From assembly GCF_003075435.1 (NCBI RefSeq), contig NZ_QCZJ01000020.1, positions 1 through 64,000 of the forward strand: 64,000 nucleotides of DNA, written 5' to 3'. Made by a program: the position numbers and the translations under genes. Source of the stretch: Terrimonas sp. (GTDB taxonomy: Bacteria; Bacteroidota; Bacteroidia; Chitinophagales; Chitinophagaceae). Positions 17,405-25,376 of this stretch are shown piece by piece (within the stretch, counting starts at the first letter, position 1; each line of letters begins with the position of its first letter). The notes beneath the pieces were generated by a model. It saw only the letters and a program-made list of their open reading frames with translations, was not told where the DNA came from and searched no databases.

Positions 17405-17581
17405 TTTACCTGTTTATTAAAGTATTTACAGAGAGGAAACTATGTATCTATTTACTGCAGCTAAGCGCAAACTATTAGCAACATAATGTGCATATTTTTA
17501 ACATGCTGCAAATGCAATATTATTTCTTCAGGTCGTTAAAGATGGCAGGTGTATATTTTTAAATTTCCAAAATCCCCAACC

Positions 17582-17683
17582 ATGAAATACAATAACCAAC
17601 AACAACCGGTCATTGACATCAATACTATGCTGACCATTTTTATAGTGGGCATGATCGCTATTATTTTCCTGTTCACGAAATAA
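17582..17683 (+). CDS. 33-residue membrane microprotein
   Basis: An ATG at 17582 opens a 33-codon frame to TAA at 17681. The product starts MKYNNQQQPVIDINTM and ends in a clear membrane span, LTIFIVGMIAIIFLF, followed by TK. The short hydrophilic N-terminus and single C-terminal helix are the usual form of a small membrane protein. An imperfect -7-like TATATTTT lies about 30 bp upstream. I do not recognise it. The rest of the 17405-17794 gap holds no other gene; ATTAAGAAG (17697-17705) and CTTCTTAAT (17763-17771) form an inverted repeat after the frame that may terminate it. Confidence 0.5.
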   Translation: MKYNNQQQPVIDINTMLTIFIVGMIAIIFLFTK

Positions 17684-17794
17684 GTATCAGGTAACCATTA
17701 AGAAGTTAAGATGATTAAGGACAGATAGCTATATCATCTGTATTATAAAGAATTTTATATAGCTTCTTAATTCCGTATGGATAATACTATATAA

Positions 17795-18829
17795 TCATTT
17801 GTGTACTTCCTGCATCTGTTTTACCCATTTATCATACATTTCCTTTGGCATTTCCCTGTAATGTAATTTTGCAAGGGTAATATAAGCAGCTTCCATTTCA
17901 TCGTAAGCTTGTTTGGCTGTGACAGCATTTCCCTTTTTTTGTTTCAGGTAAACTTTTTTTAAAGTTTCAGCCTTTAAAAGAAGCGCCATAGGATTAGTGG
18001 CATGATATTGTAACACCAGATCACAGCACTTTAAAATAAAACCATCATAGTAATTCTTTGTTTCGTATTCGTACGCCTTTGCAAGGTCAAGTACGCACAA
18101 ACCGATAGATTGCTGGTTGCTTAAAGTATCCATATATATATTGCTGCGTATGGCATCGGCAGAAATATAGCCGGAAGCCATTATCCATGCATCTGAAGGG
18201 AAGCTTCTGCTGGTTAATTCAGTATTATACCAGCCATATTGCTGGCTGAAATTTTTTATGTAGATATGATTGGGAGCAAGTGCCAGCCAGCATTTTGCGC
18301 CAATTCTATCGGCGATAATTTTGTATAAGTATGAAAGACTATGGCAATCACCTTTTTTAGAAGACAATAATTTGGTTACAAACATATCAGTCACGTTGCC
18401 ACCTAAAATATTTTCGAAAGAATAGGAAAAAGGAACAAACTTGGTATTATAAATATTGTTTTGAAAGCTTATAGAAAGTGTGTCGAACAATGAATAATAA
18501 ATAGATTGGTTCTTCAAGTAATTTACACTATCAGGTTGGCGGTATTTGTTAGTTCTTTGCCATTTATAATAATAATTCACAAAATCAACAAGGTTATCCA
18601 GTTTTTTTTCATAATCGTCATATGACTTGAATTCAGATTGACGTCCGCTTTCTACCAAGAAGACACTATGAGCTAAACTTTTATTATTGACAAGATTGCT
18701 TTCTAAAGATTTAAACGTTCGCGTATAAGATTGAGATATGCTATCATCTTTATGCGTCGCGTTAATCTGCGAGTAAGATGAACTATTAAAAAGGCATAGA
18801 ACAATTAAAAACTTACAGTTGTTCATCAA
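17795..18829 (-). CDS. Exported transglutaminase-like protein, paralogue of the 20472 gene
   Basis: A 344-residue protein with an N-terminal signal peptide (hydrophobic stretch KFLIVLCLFNSSSYSQ). The centre holds a transglutaminase-like Cys-His pair: KKGDCHSLSYLYKIIADRIGAKCWLALAPNHIYIK, with a third acidic residue possible in the following WYNTELTSRSFPSDAW. The C-terminal third is helical and TPR-like and ends PKEMYDKWVKQMQEV. The same order (GxCHSLxxLY, PNHxxI, MPxEyxWxKxM) recurs in the 20472 gene, so the two are paralogues flanking the RHS-tail protein and small lipoprotein. It lies 35 bp after the lipoprotein gene and is probably co-transcribed. A periplasmic cysteine peptidase or amidase-like activity is possible but unproven. 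Confidence 0.72.
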   Translation of the reverse strand: MMNNCKFLIVLCLFNSSSYSQINATHKDDSISQSYTRTFKSLESNLVNNKSLAHSVFLVESGRQSEFKSYDDYEKKLDNLVDFVNYYYKWQRTNKYRQPDSVNYLKNQSIYYSLFDTLSISFQNNIYNTKFVPFSYSFENILGGNVTDMFVTKLLSSKKGDCHSLSYLYKIIADRIGAKCWLALAPNHIYIKNFSQQYGWYNTELTSRSFPSDAWIMASGYISADAIRSNIYMDTLSNQQSIGLCVLDLAKAYEYETKNYYDGFILKCCDLVLQYHATNPMALLLKAETLKKVYLKQKKGNAVTAKQAYDEMEAAYITLAKLHYREMPKEMYDKWVKQMQEVHK

Positions 18830-18864
18830 TTTAGTAATTAGCGATGTCGATAAAAATAGTATCC

Positions 18865-19422
18865 TTAAAGTAACACCTCTATCATAATGTATGCTTCCTC
18901 AGTTTTCCTATCATAAGAAATTAGAATTCTCCCATCCCATTTGTCTTTATAACAGCGAATAATTTTCCTTGGTCCTTTTTCCTTGTAAAAAGCAGCATAT
19001 AGTATATCAGTATTTTGAGATGGATTCCACCATTTTAGGCTGGTAGCAAAGTCCTTACGACTCAAATAATCAAATCTTGTTTTAAATGACCATATATCAT
19101 AAGGGAAAGCATGGACTGATACATTTTCCATGCACATTACTTTTTTGTAGTCTTGATCTCTATTGGTTAACTCGTTATTTCTAACGAAATTTTCCAATTC
19201 ATTTAAACTGATTTTATATTTGCCGTAAACATTGTATGGTCTAAGATAGTCTGGCGAATATTCTGCCTTGAAGAAATTTTCTTCTATTACAGAATCTGAA
19301 AATTTAAAATTAATAAATGGCTCAATTAGGTGGGGGTTTCGTCTTTTGCATCCTTCACATAACCCTACTATAAATAGTAATACAAACGCTATCTGATAAA
19401 TCTTTTTATTGTTTATTTTCAC
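18865..19422 (-). CDS. Small lipoprotein, candidate immunity protein
   Basis: A 185-residue protein with a lipoprotein-type signal (IAFVLLFIVGLCEGC, probable lipid site Cys25, though the lipobox is not canonical). The mature domain mixes aromatic-rich strands (RPYNVYGKYKISLNEL, FPYDIWSFKTRFDYL, RILISYDRKTEEAYIMIEVLL) and matches no family I know. Its start codon overlaps the end of the RHS-tail gene by 17 bp, so the two are translationally linked. Toxin-immunity pairs often have this order and overlap. If the partner acts on lipid II in the periplasm, an inner-membrane-anchored periplasmic protein is the expected form of immunity, as for the colicin M immunity protein. This role is inference from context only. 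Confidence 0.6.
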   Translation of the reverse strand: MKINNKKIYQIAFVLLFIVGLCEGCKRRNPHLIEPFINFKFSDSVIEENFFKAEYSPDYLRPYNVYGKYKISLNELENFVRNNELTNRDQDYKKVMCMENVSVHAFPYDIWSFKTRFDYLSRKDFATSLKWWNPSQNTDILYAAFYKEKGPRKIIRCYKDKWDGRILISYDRKTEEAYIMIEVLL

Positions 19423-20449
19423 TGTTCGCTTTTTTTACCTCGCCCGTTACTTTACTTTTATCTGCCATTTTATTCATTATAACTTCTTCACTTTTTCCTT
19501 TAAAGTAATCAAAATAGTTAGAATTCTCTTGTTTAATATCAATCCACTCCGAAGTAATCTCAAACCCTTTTCCATTTAAATTTTTGTCGGCAAAATCAGT
19601 TTGCATATCCCCCCAATCATTCCTTTGCAAATCTCCTTCTTTTGTTTTTGTAGTTTTAAAATCATAGATATCGTAGTATTGCATTTGTCCTTCAAAAGAA
19701 AAATTATCGTCTTTATCTTTAGTGACCTTTCCTCTTAATCTAATTTGAAAACGCCCCAAAGTGCCTGCATTCATTGCTGCCCCTGTGATAGAATATCCTT
19801 CGGGAAGTTCCATGCTCTCGCCAGGTTTAATTGAATTTATAAAATCCGTAGCTTTCGCGTTATCATTCTCCGTTATTCCATGAAAGCCTGTATAGGCTAC
19901 GTGCAAGTCTTGGGTTTCTTTTTGTGATAATCTATAGGGTGTTCCTTGCCCATTGGAATATAAATCAATAAATTTCTTCGGCAGATAATGCGAAAAAGTT
20001 GACTTAAAAACCTTTGTTTTGATTACGTCTGCATTTGCATTATATAATTTATTGCCTTGTTCATTAGGCATAGTAATAAAACCTTCGAGTCCATCTAAAT
20101 CTATTGCTGCAATTGGACTGTTACTTGCATATTGATAAGGTGTGAGCATTGGGTATTTACCGGCAATAGGATCAACACTTAAAAACCTTTTTCCTGTCGT
20201 ATTATCCAACCTTTTTTCAGCCTCATCCTCAGTCATCACTTTTACTACTTTCATAGTTCGGATATTCACCAGATTAGTACCAATCTGCTGCACATCCCCC
20301 TCATCAAAAAACTCATTGAATTGCCCTTTGGTAAGTGTAAGGATTTCTCCTTTCTTTCCTAATTCTTTATAAGGATTTTTGTCCTGTGCATGCGTTGCAA
20401 AGGTGGCTGTGCAGAATAGCAGCAGTGTGATAAAGATTTTCGGTTGCAT
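19406..20449 (-). CDS. Secreted RHS-tail protein with colicin M-like C-terminal domain
   Basis: A 347-residue protein. Residues 1-21 are a Sec signal peptide (cleavage near THA-Q). Residues 25-87 are a short conserved leader. Residues 88-120 match the end of the RHS-repeat-associated core (RFLSVDP...YPMLTPYQYASNSPIAAIDLDG), with no long RHS repeat before it. The variable C-terminus (about 180-305) resembles the catalytic domain of colicin M: a glycine-rich ITGAAMNAGTLGRF stretch, strands IRLRGKVTKDKDDNF and FEGQMQYY, then D260-x-Y262-D263-F264, the same D-x-Y-D that carries the active site of colicin M, and GKGFEITSEW after it. The His-Arg pair that follows in colicin M is Thr-Lys here. A lipid II-cleaving toxin is inferred. 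The next gene overlaps by 17 bp. Confidence 0.65.
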   Translation of the reverse strand: MQPKIFITLLLFCTATFATHAQDKNPYKELGKKGEILTLTKGQFNEFFDEGDVQQIGTNLVNIRTMKVVKVMTEDEAEKRLDNTTGKRFLSVDPIAGKYPMLTPYQYASNSPIAAIDLDGLEGFITMPNEQGNKLYNANADVIKTKVFKSTFSHYLPKKFIDLYSNGQGTPYRLSQKETQDLHVAYTGFHGITENDNAKATDFINSIKPGESMELPEGYSITGAAMNAGTLGRFQIRLRGKVTKDKDDNFSFEGQMQYYDIYDFKTTKTKEGDLQRNDWGDMQTDFADKNLNGKGFEITSEWIDIKQENSNYFDYFKGKSEEVIMNKMADKSKVTGEVKKANSENKQ

Positions 20450-20471
20450 ATAGTTGAGATTAAGGTTTGAT

Positions 20472-21881
20472 TTATTTTTTTGGTGTATTCTTAAAAGTTG
20501 GTTTTGTTTTTTTGAGCTTTTTCAATTCCTGCAAAAGTTTGTTATATTCCTGTTCTGCCTGCTGTTTTTGCGCTTCCTCTTCCATTGACTTTAACCAGCG
20601 CTGATATATTTCCGGCGGCATTTCCTGAAACCCTTTGTCATCTAATTTCTTATAAACATCCTGCATTTTATAGTATGCCTGCTCAATAGCCGGGTATTGT
20701 TTTATTTCACTGGGAGGGGGATAGCCTGATGCTCTGATTATATTATCAAGCGCTGATGTAGCGATTATTGCCTGTTCCAGCAATGCCACCATATTACCGG
20801 GGTCAATATCCTGTATCTTCTGTATAATGTCATTTATTACAGCATCATGCCCTAATTCCATTCTGTATTCCAAAAGCAGGTCACTTAAAATCTGTGCATA
20901 TAATTGCCTGCTGGATAAAGTATCCAGATAGGTTTCATTAGCCAGTGCTGCAGCGCTAACAAAAGAAGATTGCATCATCCAGCTTTCTGTAACATGGTTG
21001 CCATTGGTGGTTTCGAAATTGTATCTTTTTCCGCTCCCATCAAAATGCTGGATAAAGGAATGATTGGGAGATAAAGAGAGATAGGCTTTACCTCCAAGCT
21101 GCTCAACAATACACAAATATAGCAAGGGCAAAGAATGGCATTGCCCCTTTCCAGTATTCACCAACTTGCCTACAAACATGTTCCGGTAATCATTATCACC
21201 CATATAATCATTAAAGTCATAGCTAAGTTTTGGCAGGATGTTGGTTTTCCCGGATTGTTTATCGTAATAAGTGTTGTCTTTTTTATACAGTTGTTGCACG
21301 CCGTAATTAATGGCAGTGTTGTTCTTCAGGCTTAAGCCTTCCCGCTGTAATAATTGTTTTACGGCTGTTACATACTTTTTTATCTTATTATCAAACTCTT
21401 CAAAAGAAGGAGGGTTATCATACCATGTGCTTTCTGTGAGGTAGACAGCTTTGGTTATAGAGAACTCATCCGGGTTCATTTGCATTAATTGGTCAAGATG
21501 CTGCTGATAAATGCCTGACCTGATTTTGTACATGTATTCCTGCTCTCTTCTATTTTCTCCCGGCAGGTAATTGTTAGGTGAACGCTGTAATTGTGCAGGA
21601 TTTATTTCAGATTGTTGCCTTATGCGATTATTTTGTTGTTCATAAGGATCGTTTGGTAATATTGATTTTAGCCTTTGAGGTTGAAGCAAGGGTGATGATT
21701 GTTGGAATTGTGGGCTTTTACCCGGCTCTATTGGTTGAAATAGTTTGAATGTTGGTGCAGATGTTTGACTGAATAATGTGTATGAATAAAACAGGAGCAA
21801 CAAAATAAAAAGCGACCTCCACGCTTTTACGCTTACACTCTCTAAAATTTTGGTTTGAGGATGAAGGGTATGCATGTTCAT
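20472..21881 (-). CDS. Exported transglutaminase-like protein with C-terminal helices
   Basis: A 469-residue protein with a long basic N-region and a hydrophobic signal (WRSLFILLLLFYSYTLFSQ). A Pro/Gln-rich linker follows (FKLFQPIEPGKSPQFQQSS and beyond). The core has the Cys-His pair of a transglutaminase-like fold: TGKGQCHSLPLLYLCIVEQLGGKAYLSLSPNHSFIQ. The C-terminus is helical, with a coiled-coil end (QRWLKSMEEEAQKQQAEQEYNKLLQEL). It is a paralogue of the 17795 gene, with a longer tail. I chose the ATG at 21881 (MNMHTLHPQ) just before the signal region; an ATG at 21947 would add 22 residues. It is the first gene of the four-gene block, 22 bp ahead of the RHS-tail gene. Confidence 0.7.
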   Translation of the reverse strand: MNMHTLHPQTKILESVSVKAWRSLFILLLLFYSYTLFSQTSAPTFKLFQPIEPGKSPQFQQSSPLLQPQRLKSILPNDPYEQQNNRIRQQSEINPAQLQRSPNNYLPGENRREQEYMYKIRSGIYQQHLDQLMQMNPDEFSITKAVYLTESTWYDNPPSFEEFDNKIKKYVTAVKQLLQREGLSLKNNTAINYGVQQLYKKDNTYYDKQSGKTNILPKLSYDFNDYMGDNDYRNMFVGKLVNTGKGQCHSLPLLYLCIVEQLGGKAYLSLSPNHSFIQHFDGSGKRYNFETTNGNHVTESWMMQSSFVSAAALANETYLDTLSSRQLYAQILSDLLLEYRMELGHDAVINDIIQKIQDIDPGNMVALLEQAIIATSALDNIIRASGYPPPSEIKQYPAIEQAYYKMQDVYKKLDDKGFQEMPPEIYQRWLKSMEEEAQKQQAEQEYNKLLQELKKLKKTKPTFKNTPKK

Positions 21882-22211
21882 TGGTTTAAGCCACAGAAAA
21901 TTAAATGTTAATTTCTGAATTACAGAATAATTTTTTGCAATACACATAATCGCTTATTGCCGCCCGGAATTTGCACTTATGGAAAAATTAAGCGATAAGT
22001 ATATCTTTAATAAAACTTGACGATTGAATGTAATCTGCCTACAGGATGATGCATTTTACAGCCTTTTGGATGAGGTTGTAAACTGTGTGCTTGAAAAGCA
22101 TGGGCGAAAGAAGGATAATATAACTATTAAGAATACAATATATTTTCATTTGATTGCTTCATGTATGCAATATCAAAGATGAAAACAAAACGGTTATCAA
22201 TTTTTTAAATG

Positions 22212-23258
22212 CTACCTTGAAACATGGCTATTCTGTTCCTTTAATATCTCTTCATTTACCTGCCTGCCTTTTAATATTTTGAGATAACTGAGCGCAAGCC
22301 TGTTGCTATATTGTTCATACGACTTTTGAGCCCAGGCAATAGCACCACTTAAATCACCATTAATTTCACTGATGATCGCCATATTATAACATGCCCTGCC
22401 CGCTATTTTACCGTCAGCATTATTAATCTCCTGGTTCCAATGTACGGCAGCGCCATCCCAGTTGCCGGTTTGCGCTTTACGCTTTGCTATCTTGAAATTA
22501 TCTGTACCCTTTACGTAATAGTCACGGGCTACCCTGAGCGAATATGGAAATATGCGCAGGGCATACTCATCTGCTGCCTGTCTTGCTGCCTGCTTAACCG
22601 CATCTTTACGGCTGGTAAGTGCTGCAGCAGCCGTAGCAGGGTTAATGCCTTTGCCGTAAAAATTCAGCGTTGTTTCATAAGGGTATTCATCCAGTATATC
22701 CCTGTGCGCAGGATCGTATAACCGCCAACCCATTTTAACATGTGTAACCATGTGAGCAGTATGCTCAGGCACTGACACCTTACCCAGGGGTGTATTTTTT
22801 GTAACAGGGTTTGTGGTATAAGATATTTTTGAATCCGTATCAAATAGTTCAAGTACAAATATGGCGTCCACCTGCAGTATATTGCAAAGCTTTGTTACAT
22901 CGTCCCACAATATAGGAGAAGGGAATATACCAGGGCCCGCATTATTACGAACACGGTTTTCCTGCAGTATCACTTCGTTGAAACGGTCGTATTTTAAAAA
23001 TGCTTCTCTTAAACCTGTTACACCTGAAGCCGATCCATCCTTATCAAGATCTTTTTCTTCCAGTGAAAATATTTTATCTACAACTTCGATCACTTCGTTC
23101 TGTTTACTGATTTCACTCCGGTTTATGATTGCTACTTTTTTTATACCGGCAGGAACCGTTACCGGCGCAGGCTGGGTAACAGTAAGCCTTAGCGAGTTGG
23201 TAGATGCACAGGAGCTGAATATAATGCTGGCTGAAATGATGAAAATATACTTCTTCAT
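22212..23258 (-). CDS. DUF6340 family lipoprotein
   Basis: A 348-residue lipoprotein (MKKYIFIISASIIFSSC, Cys17) of the DUF6340 type. The N-terminal half begins LRLTVTQPAPVTVPAGIKKVAIINRSE and includes DAIFVLELFDTDSKISYT. The C-terminal half has AAKQAADEYALRIFPY-like helices followed by TPR-like units (AGRACYNMAIISEINGDLSGAIAWAQKSYEQ). Family function is unknown. I chose the ATG at 23258 because the signal peptide begins there. A -7-like TAATTTTG lies on the minus strand at 23356-23363, about 98 bp upstream, without a clear -33. It stands apart from the RHS-tail block by a gene-free 330 bp (21882-22211). Confidence 0.82.
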   Translation of the reverse strand: MKKYIFIISASIIFSSCASTNSLRLTVTQPAPVTVPAGIKKVAIINRSEISKQNEVIEVVDKIFSLEEKDLDKDGSASGVTGLREAFLKYDRFNEVILQENRVRNNAGPGIFPSPILWDDVTKLCNILQVDAIFVLELFDTDSKISYTTNPVTKNTPLGKVSVPEHTAHMVTHVKMGWRLYDPAHRDILDEYPYETTLNFYGKGINPATAAAALTSRKDAVKQAARQAADEYALRIFPYSLRVARDYYVKGTDNFKIAKRKAQTGNWDGAAVHWNQEINNADGKIAGRACYNMAIISEINGDLSGAIAWAQKSYEQYSNRLALSYLKILKGRQVNEEILKEQNSHVSR

Positions 23259-23379
23259 AAGAAATTGGAGTTTGAACAACAGTATATATAACGAAGTAAA
23301 ACCAGATATAGTATGGTTTAAATCCCTATCAAACTTCAACAAAATGAATGCTTTGCAAAATTATACCACGAATGCATAA

Positions 23380-23391
23380 ACGAATATTCGT
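23380..23391. promoter_or_regulatory. 12-bp perfect palindrome in a divergent intergenic region
   Basis: ACGAATATTCGT is a perfect palindrome between the divergent DUF6340 and oxidoreductase genes (gap 23259-23631). It might be a regulator site. Apart from the -7-like box at 23356 nothing else is recognisable in the gap. Confidence 0.25.
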
Positions 23392-23631
23392 GTGTTCCCT
23401 GTAATACCCTGTTAAGTATAGTAAATACAAAGTAAGGAACACGCATAGAACGGATGTATCGGATGTTCACGGCATGTATCCTTGTTGCTCAATAGTATCC
23501 ATACTTTCCGCGTGCTATTCTTTACATACAATACATTTTACCCAAAATCTGAAATACTCCGGCTCCAAAGTCCAATTTATTCGATTATGCGCTAAATTTA
23601 TCAGCTCGTGCATTGCCATAAATTAAAACAC

Positions 23632-24762
23632 ATGAAAAATTTGCTCTTTAACCGCCGCAGGTTTATAAAAGACAGTTCTACCATTGCTGCCGGCGCCGCT
23701 TTATTATCTTCCTTTCCTACAAGCTCTGCAGCTGCAAGCGGTAATGCTTCTAAAATCAAGTTTTCTGTGATCAATATCAATCACTCTCATATATACGGCA
23801 TGGTTGACGCCGTAACCCGTGGCGGAGGTGAACTGGTTTCATTTTATGCGAAAGAACCTGATCTTGTACAGGCTTTTGCAAAAAAATACCCACAGGCTAA
23901 GCTTGCACGAAACCAAAAAGAAATTCTTGAAGATAAATCTGTACAGCTTATTCTGAGTTCAGGCATACCTGTTGAACGTGCACCTTTAGGCATTGAAGTA
24001 ATGAAACATGGCAAAGATTATTTGGTTGATAAGCCAGGCATTACCTCTCTTGAGCAATTAGCAGAAGTGCGCCACGTGCAAAAAGAAACCCAACGCATAT
24101 ATACCATTATGTATAGTGAGCGCCTCGAAAACAAAGCAACGGTAAAAGCAGGAGAACTGGTTAAAGCAGGCGCCATTGGTAATGTGATACAAACCATTGG
24201 TATGGGTCCGCACCGCATGAATATCAAATCACGCCCGGAATGGTTTTTTGATAAAAAATATTTTGGCGGCATTATTACAGATATTGGCTCGCACCAGTTT
24301 GACCAGTTCCTTTTCTTCACAGGTTCCACTAAAGCCGATATTGTTTGCTCGCAGGTCGGAAATGTACATTATCCGCAATATCCCGGGTTTGAAGATTTTG
24401 GAGACGTAACAGTGAAAGGTGATAAAGGCACAGGATATATACGGGTAGATTGGTTTACACCTGACGGTTTAAAATCGTGGGGTGATGGAAGATTAACGAT
24501 ACTTGGCACAGATGGCTATATCGAATTACGCAAAAATATTGATATCGCCGGTCACGAAGGCGGCAACCATCTTTTCCTCGTAAATCAGAAAGAAACCATT
24601 TACATGGATTGCAATAAGGATCCTTTGCCTTTTGGTGAGCAGTTTGTAAATGATGTTATCAACCGTACCGAAACAGCTATGACGCAGGCGCATTGTTTTC
24701 TTGCAACTGAGTTGGCATTGAAAGCGCAGCAGCATGCGCAAAAACTGGAGTTTAAGAAATGA
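23632..24762 (+). CDS. Exported Gfo/Idh/MocA-family oxidoreductase
   Basis: A 376-residue NAD(P)-dependent oxidoreductase with a twin-arginine signal: NRRRFIKDSSTIAAGAALLSS (basic pair plus F-I-K, then a hydrophobic stretch). The mature part has the Rossmann half (KFSVININHSHIYGMVDAVTRGG; SSGIPVERAPLGIEVMKHGKDYLVDKPG, with the Lys-Pro of the family) and the C-terminal alpha/beta domain (FGGIITDIGSHQFDQFLFFTG, with a catalytic-type His). Such Tat-exported members are frequent in Bacteroidota, with tightly bound cofactor, acting on sugars or polyols. I chose the ATG at 23632 (MKNLLFNRRRF). It is a single gene, not next to other sugar genes here. Confidence 0.88.
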   Translation: MKNLLFNRRRFIKDSSTIAAGAALLSSFPTSSAAASGNASKIKFSVININHSHIYGMVDAVTRGGGELVSFYAKEPDLVQAFAKKYPQAKLARNQKEILEDKSVQLILSSGIPVERAPLGIEVMKHGKDYLVDKPGITSLEQLAEVRHVQKETQRIYTIMYSERLENKATVKAGELVKAGAIGNVIQTIGMGPHRMNIKSRPEWFFDKKYFGGIITDIGSHQFDQFLFFTGSTKADIVCSQVGNVHYPQYPGFEDFGDVTVKGDKGTGYIRVDWFTPDGLKSWGDGRLTILGTDGYIELRKNIDIAGHEGGNHLFLVNQKETIYMDCNKDPLPFGEQFVNDVINRTETAMTQAHCFLATELALKAQQHAQKLEFKK

Positions 24763-24786
24763 TATTTCTCATATAAATGAGTGTAA

Positions 24787-25146
24787 TTATTTCTTTTTGC
24801 TCTTGGCTTTTTTAGATAACAATGCTTTATCATTAAAATCCAGGCAAAGCTTTATCCAGTATTCGAATGCTTTTTGGGTTTTAAATCCATCCGGATTAAT
24901 GTAGCAATAGCCGGCAAGTTCCCGGCCCTTCATGATCATTGGTTCATAGCCATTTTTTTCAGCAATTTCTTCCTGCAATTGCGGATCAAAGCGGCACATC
25001 AGGTTATCACCGCTAACGTTTATGCACATCTTGCCATTAACCATAAAGGCAAGGCCGCTGAACATTTTCTTTTCCTCAATTTTTATTTTAGGAACATTGC
25101 TGAGGTATAATCTTATCCTGTCAGCAAGTTTTGTATTATAAGCCAT
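24787..25146 (-). CDS. TfoX/Sxy N-terminal domain protein
   Basis: A 119-residue protein of the TfoX N-terminal domain family: MAYNTKLADRIRLYL, then EEKKMFSGLAFMVNGKMCINVSGDNLMCRFDP and GYCYINPDGF. In gamma-proteobacteria TfoX promotes competence, but stand-alone N-terminal domains are widespread and uncharacterised, so a competence role should not be assumed. The tail is lysine-rich (KKAKSKKK). It converges with the oxidoreductase gene, 24 bp apart, with no clear terminator between them. The upstream gap (25147-25376) before the divergent sigma-factor gene shows no clear box. Confidence 0.85.
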   Translation of the reverse strand: MAYNTKLADRIRLYLSNVPKIKIEEKKMFSGLAFMVNGKMCINVSGDNLMCRFDPQLQEEIAEKNGYEPMIMKGRELAGYCYINPDGFKTQKAFEYWIKLCLDFNDKALLSKKAKSKKK

Positions 25147-25376
25147 TGAATGATTGTTTCAAATAACCGTTACTAAAGTTACATATCAACCAGGAACAAA
25201 TACACTGAAACAACGCCAGGTAAAGTAAGCTGAAAGCAATACATAACCACGAATGAATGCATACGATTGCGCATTTTTAAGTATGTCAATCTGTATTTTT
25301 ATGTATTTTTATTAGAGCTTTTAATGAAGATAATATTATTAATTCGTTAAGCAATCATTATCCAAAACTGTTCTGC

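Noticed and set aside
24787-25146. Competence function for the TfoX-N protein
   Set aside because: Only the N-terminal domain is present, the phylum does not use the TfoX/CRP-S system as far as known, and no competence genes are near.
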